Shown: positions 55,804-64,000 of the stretch, piece after piece
How the letters are laid out: every line of letters begins with the position of its first letter
Position numbering within the stretch: position 1 is the first letter of the stretch
Source: JBBROS01 sp963792675
Lineage (GTDB): Bacteria; Pseudomonadota; Alphaproteobacteria; Acetobacterales; Acetobacteraceae
DNA: 64,000 nt
NCBI GenBank assembly: GCA_963792675.1
Contig: CAWBWT010000004.1
Coordinates: forward strand, 1-64,000
Direction: 5' to 3'
Notes under the pieces: model-generated
What the model was told of the DNA's origin: nothing
The model's database searches: none
Seen by the model: only the letters and a program-made list of their open reading frames with translations
Position numbers and translations under genes: made by a program

Positions 55804-57657
55804 ATGACGCAGCGGGCTGGAACACCACGCGGAACCTCGACCGAATGGTGGTTGCGCCGGGCGCTTGTCGCGTGTCTCGGTGTCCCGGCCTTGCTGTTCC
55901 TGTGCTCGGCCTGGTTCGACCGGCATCAGCTACTTCTTCATGCCTCCCGAGAGGTCGAGAGGACCGCCGACGTCGTCCAGGAACATGCGCTGCGCGTGCT
56001 GGACACCCATGCAACCCTCGTCAACGCGCTCGATCAGCGTGTCGAGGGCCTGAGCTGGGACGAGATCCGATCCAGCCGCGACCGCCTCCTCGTCGAGATG
56101 CGGCACGCCATCGCCAATCGGCCGCAAGTGTCCGCCTTGTCGCTGACGGACGGGGAGGGGAGGCAGTGGGCGTCGGTGACCACGAACGGCGCCGCCCAGC
56201 CGCCGCCGGGTCAGAGCGTCGCCTTCCGCGAGTTCTGGGCCGCGCAGCGGGATTCCGACCAGGGTATCTTCGTCAGCCGTTCCTACACCGGGCAGAACAC
56301 CGGCCGCCCCAACTTCGGCATCAGCAAGCGGCGCACGACCGCGGACGGCTCGTTCGACGGAACCGTCCACGTCGCCGTCACCGTCTCCTTCTTCCAGGAT
56401 TTCTGGGCGGTCGCGACCCGCGGGACCGAGGCTGCGTCGGTCTCGATGGTGCGGACCGATGGCGAGGTGCTCGCCCGCTACCCCGTCTCCCGCGGAGTCC
56501 CACCTCGATTGGAGTCGCCGGCCAGCGAGTTGATGAACCTGCTGGGCGCAGGGCAGTCCGCCGGCACGTTCAGGGCGGTGTCGCCGCTCGATGCGACGGA
56601 CCGGTTCGTCGCCTTCCGCAAGATCGACGGCTACCCGGTCGCGATCACCTCGACGGTTTCGGCGGCGTCGATCCTGGCGCACTGGCATCGGCACCTCGCG
56701 GTCCTGAGCGCGGTCTGCGCGGCCACGATGTCGTCGCTCGCTTTCGCGGTGCTCGCCGCGATCCGGCAAACACGCAAATTGTCGGTCGAGCAAGCCAGGC
56801 GCACGGCGGCCGAGCGTGCCTCGTTCGAGGGTGAAAAGCTCAGGCTGGTCGGGCAACTCGCGGCCGGCGTCGCCCACGATTTTAGGAACATCCTGCAAAG
56901 CATCGCCGCCAGCGCCTCGCTCGTCGGCCGCCGGACCCAGGAGGAGGAGACACGGCGTTTGGTCGAACGGATTGACAAGGCCGTCGCCCAGGGCAGCTTG
57001 CTGACCCGGCGCATGCTGTCCGTCGCGCAGGGCGGCGACCGCGAGGAGGCCTGGGAGGACGCAATTCAGGCGGTCCGCACGGCGTGCGAGCTGCTCGAAG
57101 GGACGGTGGGAGCGACACATCGGCTGGTGGCGGAGGTCGGGGCCGGTGATGCGCCGCTTTACGTGCACGGGCGCCGGTCCGATCTCGAGGCGGCGGTGAT
57201 GAACCTTGTCGTCAACGCACGCGACGCCTCCCCGCCGGGCTCGACGATCACGGTGCGGGTGACGGGCGAGCATGGTACGGAATGGCGCTTGGGCATGGGA
57301 GAGCCCAGCCTGCTGACGATGCTGGGGGAGCCCCGGTTATCGGCAAAGATCGCCGTCATCGACCACGGCGCCGGGATGCCGCCCGATGTGCTTGCCCGGG
57401 CGACGGAGGCGTTCTTCACGACCAAGCCGGCCGGGCAGGGGACCGGCCTCGGGCTGGCAGGGGTGAAAAGCTTCGTGGAGCGCGCGGGCGGCCGCGTGGC
57501 CGTGGAAAGCGCGGCCGGCCTCGGCACCACCGTCACGCTTTGGCTGCCGGCCTCGGCCGCACGCCCGGTTGCGGTCTCGTCCACTGCCGCGGGAGAGACC
57601 GCAAGCGACGCCCCTCTCAACGGGGCCGCCGAAACACGGGGCGCGTCGCCGGCTTGA
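55804..57657 (+). CDS. Membrane histidine kinase with dCache/PDC-like sensor
   Basis: 617 residues. An N-terminal helix (LVACLGVPALLFLCSAWF) and a second near 300-320 bracket a periplasmic dCache-type domain. The kinase core has GVAHDFRNILQ with the phospho-acceptor His, NLVVNARDASPPGS, DHGAGMPPD and GTGLGLAGV. No receiver is attached. Its partner regulator is not obvious; the receiver on 53337 is next to it and divergent. Confidence 0.9.
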   Translation: MTQRAGTPRGTSTEWWLRRALVACLGVPALLFLCSAWFDRHQLLLHASREVERTADVVQEHALRVLDTHATLVNALDQRVEGLSWDEIRSSRDRLLVEMRHAIANRPQVSALSLTDGEGRQWASVTTNGAAQPPPGQSVAFREFWAAQRDSDQGIFVSRSYTGQNTGRPNFGISKRRTTADGSFDGTVHVAVTVSFFQDFWAVATRGTEAASVSMVRTDGEVLARYPVSRGVPPRLESPASELMNLLGAGQSAGTFRAVSPLDATDRFVAFRKIDGYPVAITSTVSAASILAHWHRHLAVLSAVCAATMSSLAFAVLAAIRQTRKLSVEQARRTAAERASFEGEKLRLVGQLAAGVAHDFRNILQSIAASASLVGRRTQEEETRRLVERIDKAVAQGSLLTRRMLSVAQGGDREEAWEDAIQAVRTACELLEGTVGATHRLVAEVGAGDAPLYVHGRRSDLEAAVMNLVVNARDASPPGSTITVRVTGEHGTEWRLGMGEPSLLTMLGEPRLSAKIAVIDHGAGMPPDVLARATEAFFTTKPAGQGTGLGLAGVKSFVERAGGRVAVESAAGLGTTVTLWLPASAARPVAVSSTAAGETASDAPLNGAAETRGASPA

Positions 57658-57787
57658 ACCAGGCTCGACAGCGGCGCCGATTTACAACCGTTCGATATCC
57701 CGACACGGTGCCGGCTGAGACGCGGCCACGGATCGTCTCCGTTCGCGGCGGCATCGTGCCGGAACTCGAGCGCGCGCAGGACCCGGG

Positions 57788-59270
57788 TTGCACTCCCTCA
57801 GGACACGGCTGATCGGCTTATGGACGCTGTCGCTGACGGCGTGCCTCGCGGTCGGCTTTCTGCTGATGCAGCTCTACCAGCAATCGACCGAGGCGCAGGT
57901 GGGCCGGGCGGAAGCGATCGTCGCCCATGCCTGCGACCTGATCCGGGATCGCTACGGCTTCTATGCGGCGGGCTGGTCGGGGCCGGAGCCGGGGCAGCTC
58001 GACGCGAGGCTGCGCTCGGACCTCGCCGCCGCGGTCGGCTTGGCGCTGGCCAACCAGGCCGGGGTCGAGGGCGGCATCTGGCAGTCGGACGCCGGGCCGC
58101 TGGCCTACGCGTTCCCGACCTATGAGGGCACCGGGCCCGAAGACCGACCTGCCGACGGCCGAGCGCGACCAGATCCAGGCGGTCAACCAGCAGGCGGCGC
58201 GCGACGAGCAGCCGGTTGATCGCGCGGACGTCCTCGGGCGCCCAGACCCTGCTGCTGCATGCCTGCCCGCTGTCCGGCCCGATCGCGGCCTGACGGCCTG
58301 GACGATGACCCGGGTCCGTGCGGTGCAGGGCTTCCAGCCGCTTGCAGCTCGGGTTGGGCGTGCTGCTCGGCGCTGATGCTGCTGATGTCGGCCTGGCTCG
58401 GCCGCACGCTGCTGGTCTGGGGGCGGCACGTGCGCGGCATCGAGGAGCGCGCTGCGGACGGCGGGCGGCGAGCGGCATGCCGACCGTGTCGGCGGACGGG
58501 CGAGCGGGAGCTGGACCAGATCATCGACGCGCTGAACGCAGGCCGGGCTGCGGCTGGCCGAGGCCCGGCGGGAGGCCGACGCCATGGCAGCCCGGGCCGC
58601 GCGCGCCGAACGGCTGGCCGCGCTCGGCCGCGTGGCGGCCGGCGTCGCGCACGAGATCCGCAACCCGATCGCGGCGGCGCGCCTGCAGGGCGAGAACGCG
58701 CTGGCCGGCGACGACGCGCGGCGGCGGGAGGCGATCGGCGACATGCTCGGCCAGATCGACCGGCTGGACGGGCTGGTCGGCGAGCTGCTGGCGATGACGC
58801 AGCGCGTCGAGCCGAAGCCGGTCGCGGTCGACCTGCCGGCGTTCCTGGCCGAGCAGGTGGCCCGCCACCGGGAGATGGCGGCGGCCAAGCGGCTTACGGT
58901 CACGGTCGGCGGCGCGGCGGGATCGGCGGTGCTTCGATCCCGGCGGTGATCGGCCGGGTGCTGGACAACCTGCTGACGAACGCGATCCGGCATGCGCCCG
59001 CAGGGCGGCGCGGTCAGCTGGTGGCGGCGCAGAACGTCATCCCGGCCTGCTCGACTCTAACGGTCGCCGATAGCGGCGCCGGCGTGCCGCCCGAGATGGC
59101 GGACCGCCTGTTCGAGCCGTTCGTCACCGGCCGTGCCGACGGCACCGGCCTTGGCCTGGCCATCGCGCGCGAGCTGGCGGACGCGCATGGCGGCCGGCTG
59201 GTGCTGCGCAGCGCCGGGCGACGGATCGGGCGGCGCCGTGTTCGCGCTCGAACTGCCGCAGGAGGAGCGC
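57788..59270 (+). pseudogene. Two-component histidine kinase, multiply frameshifted
   Basis: A TTG start gives HSLRTRLIGLWTLSLTACLA, an N-terminal membrane segment, and a periplasmic part. The frame changes near 58137, 58235, 58290, 58340, 58370, 58455, 58545, 58915 and 59215. Across frames one reads SAWLGRTLLVWGRHVRGIE, RVAAGVAHEIRNPIAAARL (phospho-acceptor His), DNLLTNAIRHAPAG and GTGLGLAIARELADAHGG. It is a classic membrane kinase that must be broken unless these are base errors. It is directly followed by an NtrC-type regulator. Confidence 0.8.
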
Positions 59271-60707
59271 ATGGCCACGATCCTGATCGTCGACGACGAC
59301 CGCGCGCTGCGCCGGGCGATCGCGACGCGCCCTGACCGATCTCGGCCACGAGGCGGCGGAGGCGGCCGACGGCGAAGCCGCGCTGGCCTGGCTGTCGCGC
59401 CACGCGGCCGACGCCGTGCTGCTGGACCTGCGCATGCCGGGGATGGACGGCATGGAGGTGCTGCGCCGCATCCGGGCCAAGCCCAGCCCGCCGCCGGTCG
59501 CCGTGCTGACCGCCGTGCCGACCAGCGACAACACGATCGAGGCGATGCGGCTGGGCGCGGCGGACCACCTCGCCAAGCCGATCGGCCGCGATGGCCTGCA
59601 GGCGCTGCTCGCGCGAATGCTGCCGGCCGACGAGCGGCGCCGCCGCGCCTCGCTCGCCGCGGCTGGCGCCCGGGACGGCGACCTGGTCGGCTCCAGCGCC
59701 GCCATGCGCGATGTGCAGAAATCGATCGGCCTGCTGGCCGACAGCGACGCCACCGTGCTGCTGCTGGGGGAAACCGGCACCGGCAAGGAGGTCGTGGCGC
59801 GCGCCATCCACCGGCACGGCACGCCGCGCCAAGGCGCCGTTCGTCCCGGTCAACTGCGCCGCGATTCCGGCCGAGCTGCTGGAGAGCCTGCTGTTCGGCC
59901 ATGTGCGCGGCGCCTTCACCGGCGCCGTCGCGGACCGCGCCGGCTCGTTCCGCGAGGCGCAGGGCGGCACGCTGTTCCTGGACGAGATCGGCGACATGGA
60001 CCTGGCGATGCAGGCCAAGCTGCTGCGCGCGCTTGCAGGAGCGCGTGGTCACCCCGGTCGGCGGCCGGCCGGTGCCGATCGACGTGCGGGTGATCGCGGC
60101 GACGCATCGCGATCTGCTCGCAGGCGGTGCGCGACGGGCGGTTCCGCGAGGACCTGTATTACCGGCTCGGCGTGGTGCCGGTCGCGCTGCCGCCGCTGCG
60201 CGAGCGCCTGGCCGATATCATCCCGCTGGCCGAGCACTTCCTGGCGCTTGTCGGCAGACGACGCCCCGGCCAAGCGCCTCTCCGCCGATGCGGCCGCCCG
60301 GCTGCTGGCGCATCCCTGGCCCGGCAATGTGCGCGAGCTGCTGAACGCGATGAAGCGCGCGTCGACCCTGGTGCGGCGGCCGGTCATCGCGGCCGAGGAC
60401 CTGGCGTTCCTGAGCAGCCGGACCTGCCGCCGAGCCGGCCGCCGGCGCGACGGACTGGCTGGCCGGGACGTTGCCGGAGGCGGTGGCGCGGGTGGAGACG
60501 GAGATGATCCGACGTGCGCTTGCGGCGTGCGGCGGCAACCGGGCGCAAGCGGCTGAGCGGCTCGGGATCCGCCGCCAACTGCTTTACCAGAAGCTGGAGC
60601 GCTACGGGCTCGGCGTGTCCCCAAATGGGACGGCCGACGTCCCCGAAGCAGGACTCGACCGGCAGCCTTGCCGGATGATGCAACGGGCAGTGATATCAAG
60701 GCGTTAG
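59271..60707 (+). pseudogene. NtrC-type sigma-54 response regulator, multiply frameshifted
   Basis: ATG 59271 (CAGGAGGAG upstream) opens ATILIVDDDRALRRAIAT, a receiver with Asp in AVLLDLRMPGMDG. The AAA+ sigma-54 domain follows: GETGTGKEVVARAIH (Walker A), ELLFGHVRGAFTGA-like sequence, GTLFLDEIGDMDL and RFREDLYYRLGVVPVALPP. A Fis-type HTH ends it (RALAACGGNRAQAAERLGI). The frame changes near 59325, 59825, 60035, 60125, 60255 and 60425; several are explained by one extra T in CTG (CTTG). It would activate sigma-54 promoters. Confidence 0.82.
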
Positions 60708-60771
60708 GCGCTGGCACGGTGCTTGCGCTTCGTCTGGACGGGCCTGGAGCCCGGAAGACGGAGACAAGATC

Positions 60772-61467
60772 ATGAGGACCAGACATTGGCTGCTTGCCGC
60801 GACGCTGCTCGCGGGCGGGGTTGGCGCGGCGGTCGCGCAAGAACGCGGCAACCTACGACCCGAGCGCAGTTGCCGGCGATCCAGGGCAAGGTCGCGGAAT
60901 ACAGCCTGACGCCGCGCGGCGACGTGGACGGGCTGATCCTGGCCGACGGGACGGAGGTGCATCTGCCGCCGCATCTCGGCGCCCAGCTCGTCTACGCCGT
61001 GAAGCCCGGCGATGCCGTCACGATCCGCGGCCTGAAGGCGCGCGCCATCCCGATGGTGCAGGCGATGTCGATCAACAACGACGCGACCGGCAGCACCGTC
61101 ACGGACACCGGCGCCGGTGGACCGCCCGGCCCGCGTGGCGCCCAGCGCGCTGACCGCCACGGGACGCATCAAGGCACAGCTGCATGGCCCGCGCGGCGAC
61201 CTGAACGGCGCGCTGCTGGAGGACGGCACCATCATCCGTCTGCCGCCGCCCGGAAGCGACAGCGGCTGGCCACCGTGCTCGACCGTCGGCGCGACCGTGT
61301 CGGTGCAGGGCCAGGGCGTGGAAAGCCCGCTTGGCCGGGTGATCGAGGCGCGGTCGATCGGCCCCGACGCCGGGCATCTCAGCGAGGTCGCGGCACCCCC
61401 TCCACCCCCGGGCCATCGTCCTCCGCCGCCCGGCGGCCCGGGCGCCGCACCTCCGGCAAACCCGTAA
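60772..61467 (+). pseudogene. Secreted protein with two OB-fold-like repeats, frameshifted
   Basis: Begins MRTRHWLLAATLLAGGVGAA VAQ, a signal peptide. Frame changes near 60840, 60865 and 61125. The mature part has two similar units: IQGKVAEYSLTPRGDVDGLI LADGTEVHLPP and TGRIKAQLHGPRGDLNGALL EDGTIIRLPP (each read as one run), then a proline-rich tail. It resembles the DUF5666-type protein at 38445. Function unknown. Confidence 0.65.
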
Positions 61468-61573
61468 CGGCTGCGCAGGCACGGTGCATTCCAGCGACCG
61501 GGGAGGGCGAGGCCGGTGGCCTCGTCCTCACCGCCGTCGCATTCGGCTGACCCCTTCTCCGGAGACGATAGTC

Positions 61574-62029
61574 ATGCAGTCCATTAGCTCGGCCTGGCTT
61601 TACCCGCTCATCCTGGTCGCGGGTGCCTTGCAGGCCTGGGGGCCGCCGATGAACGGGGCGCTCCGCAAGTCCCTGGAGAACCCGTGGCTCGCGAGCACCG
61701 TCTCGTTCCTGCCGGTCGTCGCCTTGTTGCTGGTGCTGTTCGTTTGCTTGCCGTCGCCGCTGCCCTCGGCCAAGGGACTGGCGTCGATGCCCTGGTGGGC
61801 GCCCTTGGGCGGGCTGCTGGGCGCGTTCGCCGTTATCACCGGCCTGCTGTTCGTCGACAAGATCGGCGCCGGGCCGTTCGCCGGCCTGACCATCACCGCC
61901 AACATCCTGATGTCCCTGGCCGTCGACCATTTCGGCTTGTTCGGCATCGAGCAGCATAGCCTCAACGTCTGGCGCGTCCTGGGCGGGGCGCTGATGACGG
62001 GCGGCATCGTCCTGATTGCGATGTTTTAG
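61574..62029 (+). CDS. YdcZ-type DMT-superfamily membrane protein
   Basis: 151 residues with about five membrane helices (LYPLILVAGALQAWGPPMNG, VSFLPVVALLLVLFVCLP, PLGGLLGAFAVITGLLFVD, GLTITANILMSLAVDHFGL, LGGALMTGGIVLIAMF). It matches the DUF606/YdcZ group of small DMT transporters. Substrate unknown. Confidence 0.85.
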   Translation: MQSISSAWLYPLILVAGALQAWGPPMNGALRKSLENPWLASTVSFLPVVALLLVLFVCLPSPLPSAKGLASMPWWAPLGGLLGAFAVITGLLFVDKIGAGPFAGLTITANILMSLAVDHFGLFGIEQHSLNVWRVLGGALMTGGIVLIAMF

Positions 62030-62046
62030 GTGCCTCCAAACGTGCC

Positions 62047-62511
62047 TCAGAAACCCAGCTCGCTCAGCCCGGCATGGTCGTCGGGCCTGCGGCCGAGCGG
62101 CCAGTGGAACGCACGCTCGGCTTCGGCAATCGGGTGTTCGTTGATGCTGGCGATGCGGCGCTCCATCAAGCCCTCGGCGTCGAACTGCCAGTTCTCGTTG
62201 CCATAGGCGCGGAACCAGTTGCCGCTGTCGTCGTGGTACTCGTAGGCGAAACGGACCGCGATCCGCTGGCCGGCATGGGTCCAGACCTCCTTGATTAGGC
62301 GGTAGTCGAGTTCGTGCGCCCACTTGCGGGTCAGGAACGCCGTGATCGCGTCGCGGCCGGTGATGAACTCGGCGCGGTTCCGCCATTGGCTGCCGGGCGT
62401 GTAGGCTAGCGCCACGCGCGCCGGATCGCGGCTGTTCCAGGCATCCTCGGCCAGCCGTGCTTTCACGGCCGCGGTCGCGTCGTCGAACGGGGGCAGCGGC
62501 GGGCGGCTCAT
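62047..62511 (-). CDS. DUF1348 NTF2-like protein
   Basis: 154 residues. AEDAWNSRDPARVALAYTPG SQWRNRAEFITGRDAI (read as one run), then FAYEYHDDSGNWFRAYGNEN and HWPLGRRPDDHAGLSELGF are typical of the DUF1348 NTF2-like family. The cone-like fold could bind a small molecule. It overlaps the upstream PPOX gene by ATGA, so they are co-translated. Confidence 0.9.
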   Translation of the reverse strand: MSRPPLPPFDDATAAVKARLAEDAWNSRDPARVALAYTPGSQWRNRAEFITGRDAITAFLTRKWAHELDYRLIKEVWTHAGQRIAVRFAYEYHDDSGNWFRAYGNENWQFDAEGLMERRIASINEHPIAEAERAFHWPLGRRPDDHAGLSELGF

Positions 62512-63149
62512 GGGTGGCTCCTGTCTTGACCGATCTGCTGGGCAAGCTGCTGTGCAAGCTTGGCGTTCTCAGCCTCGAGCGTCGCCACGCGCTCCTGCAA
62601 CCCTTCGAGCGCGGCCGCGACATCGGCGGCGTCGAACTTCTGCGGGATATGCTGCGGGCAGTTGGTGTCCCAGGCCTCGATCGTGAACAGGATGACCTGC
62701 TCGGGCTTGGCTGCATAGCCCTCCGGCATCAGCCGTGCGATCAGCTCCGCATCCCCTTCGACGACGCGCGCGCGGCCCCACAGCTTGATGCGGCGGCGGT
62801 GCGCGTAGTCCATCAGGAACAGGAACGCACGGTCGTTCTCGGCAAGGTTGCCGGCCGAGATATACTGCCGGTTGCCGGTGAAGTCGGCGAAGCCGATCGT
62901 CTGCTCGTCGATCACGCGGATGAAGCCCTTCGGCCCACCACGGTGCTGCGCGTAGGGCTGCCCGTCGGCGTTGGCGGTTGCGAGGTAAGCGGTATCCACC
63001 TGCGCCAGGAACGCCGTCAGGTTCTCGTCGATGGTCGTGCGGAACCCGCCGCGGGCTTCCATCCGCGCGTACGCCGCACGAGAGCCGCGTTCCGCCTGGA
63101 TCGCCTTGACCGCCGGCGTAAAAGCGATGTCGCTGGTTGGTTGAAGCAT
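62508..63149 (-). CDS. Pyridoxamine 5'-phosphate oxidase-family flavoprotein
   Basis: 213 residues. The split-barrel FMN fold is visible in AYLATANADGQPYAQHRGGP KGF (read as one run), IGFADFTGNRQYISAGNL and AFLFLMDYAHRRRIKLWGRA. A helical tail (LEGLQERVATLEAENAKLAQ) may form a coiled coil. The N-terminal FTPAVKAIQAERGSRAAYAR is shared with relatives. It lies between the hydrolase at 63219 and DUF1348 in one operon. Confidence 0.9.
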   Translation of the reverse strand: MLQPTSDIAFTPAVKAIQAERGSRAAYARMEARGGFRTTIDENLTAFLAQVDTAYLATANADGQPYAQHRGGPKGFIRVIDEQTIGFADFTGNRQYISAGNLAENDRAFLFLMDYAHRRRIKLWGRARVVEGDAELIARLMPEGYAAKPEQVILFTIEAWDTNCPQHIPQKFDAADVAAALEGLQERVATLEAENAKLAQQLAQQIGQDRSHP

Positions 63150-63218
63150 GATGCCTCCGATCCTGCCTTGGTTGTCCGCGCGCCCGGCCGCCCGTGCCCC
63201 GCACGGGCGGCCCCGGTG

Positions 63219-64000
63219 TCAGCGCCGCCCTTTCACCTGCCGGTCGTAGAAGCCGACGATATGCTCCGCGATGAACGGCAGGTTATCCTCGGTTGCGAAA
63301 TGGCCGGCGTTGAGCCGGTGCATCTCGGCATGCGGCAGGTCCTTCAGATACAACTCGCCGCCGTCCGGCGTGAAGAACGGGTCGTGCTGACCCCAGAAGA
63401 TGAGCGTCTTGGGCTGATGCGCACGCAGGAATGCCTGCCACTGCGGGTAGAGCGCCACATTGGTGCGGTAGTCGTAGAACAGGTCGAGCTGGATGCGCAG
63501 GTTGCTCGGCCCCGCGACGTTCGCCGCATCGGCCTCGTACGCTTCAGGCGCAATCAGCTCCGGGTGGCCTGCGCCGCCCAGGTAGACGGTGTTCTTGATC
63601 ACGTCCGGCGTGTTGAACGCCGCGAGCGGGGCCTCGCTCGCGGGGGTGCGGTCCACCCAGAGCGCCTTGCGGAACCCGTCCCAAGCGGGCGAAAACCCGT
63701 TCTCGTAAGCGTTCGTGTTCTGGATGATCACCCAATCCAGCGCCCGCGGGTTGCGGCCGATGATGCGGAAGCCGACCGGGCCGCCGTAATCCTGCATGAA
63801 GATGCCGTAGTGATCGAAGCCCTTGGCGGCGAGGAACTTCTCCATCGTTATTGAGATCGCCTCGAACGAGTATTGGTAGGTCGCGGGGTCCGGGCGGTCG
63901 CTGTTGCCGAACCCCTGGTAGTCCGGCGCGATCACGTGGAACCGCGGCGCCAGCGCCACGATCAGGTCGCGATATTGGTGCGACGACGACGGCCAGCCGT
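63219..64000 (-). CDS. Alpha/beta hydrolase, Asp-nucleophile type, incomplete at window edge
   Basis: The 5' end lies beyond the window; the visible 260 residues start GWPSSSHQYRDLIVALAPRF. The nucleophile Asp is in FMQDYGGPVGF, and the catalytic His in NAGHFATEDN. It is of the haloalkane dehalogenase/epoxide hydrolase type and is clearly related to the hydrolase half of the fusion at 28643 (LDLFYDYRTNVALYPQWQAF against LDLFRDYGSNVPLYPQFQAF). First gene seen of the three-gene operon. Confidence 0.88.
   Translation of the reverse strand, partial: GWPSSSHQYRDLIVALAPRFHVIAPDYQGFGNSDRPDPATYQYSFEAISITMEKFLAAKGFDHYGIFMQDYGGPVGFRIIGRNPRALDWVIIQNTNAYENGFSPAWDGFRKALWVDRTPASEAPLAAFNTPDVIKNTVYLGGAGHPELIAPEAYEADAANVAGPSNLRIQLDLFYDYRTNVALYPQWQAFLRAHQPKTLIFWGQHDPFFTPDGGELYLKDLPHAEMHRLNAGHFATEDNLPFIAEHIVGFYDRQVKGRR

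Noticed and set aside
62457..63854. 465-codon plus-strand frame at the right end
   Set aside because: It is antisense to the PPOX and hydrolase genes, both clearly recognised.

Overview
This is a high-GC window with alphaproteobacterial gene content; I infer an Acetobacteraceae-like relative from the mix of Tat-type secreted proteins, HWE-family kinase, fasciclin and ferritin-like proteins, but no rRNA or marker gene confirms it. An iteron-flanked repA (47.5-48.9 kb) and a parA/DUF3102 pair (50.7-51.9 kb) suggest that the window lies on, or contains, a plasmid or chromid replicon. Many genes carry single-base frameshifts and there are numerous insertion-sequence scars, so the region is either decaying accessory DNA or has local sequence errors.

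Layout. 0-2 kb: a near-complete group II intron (minus strand) with a multiply frameshifted maturase and a recognisable domain V. 2-5.2 kb: a winged-helix/TolB-like/TPR regulator divergent from an unknown protein. 5.4-9.0 kb: a defence/addiction strip with a PIN domain fused in frame to a tyrosine recombinase plus its antitoxin-like partner, an orphan HigA, and a PemK-like/Phd pair. 9.4-11.2 kb: four overlapping small genes, at least three with Tat-like leaders, the first interrupted by a short piece of reverse-transcriptase sequence. 11.5-15 kb: manganese catalase divergent from an RcnR/CsoR-type repressor with a matching operator between them, a lone receiver protein and an HTH protein.

15.3-18.3 kb: an intact IS21-family element with 23-bp end repeats and 7-bp target duplication, inserted in an IS66 remnant. 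18.6-22.1 kb: receiver protein plus a CheB/CheR/PAS/HWE kinase. 22.2-23.5 kb: orphan ParD and an IS21/IS6 chimera. 23.7-26.3 kb: a translationally coupled three-subunit nitrile hydratase/thiocyanate-hydrolase-type operon with DUF302 and SDR genes. 26.7-30.3 kb: metallo-beta-lactamase-fold protein and two alpha/beta hydrolases, one fused to a winged-helix domain. 30.6-36 kb: MocR regulator, aquaporin-like channel, LysR/DoxX-like/NmrA set. 36-41 kb: remnants (Tn3, HupE, SelA, IS4-like) around a secreted protein/cytochrome b/molybdopterin-oxidoreductase operon. 41-47.3 kb: ferritin-like, fasciclin, class III cyclase-TPR protein, EAL remnant, MFS transporter.

47.5-51.9 kb is the replication/partition module with a hitchhiking ABC substrate-binding protein. 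52-61.5 kb has a MetX-like hydrolase, two intact histidine kinases and a two-component NtrC-type system that is full of frameshifts, followed by a frameshifted secreted protein. 61.5-64 kb ends with a YdcZ-type transporter and a DUF1348/PPOX/alpha-beta hydrolase operon that runs out of the window. The most unusual items are the PIN-recombinase fusion, the rearranged split-beta nitrile hydratase-type operon, the iterons on both sides of repA and the reverse-transcriptase micro-insert.
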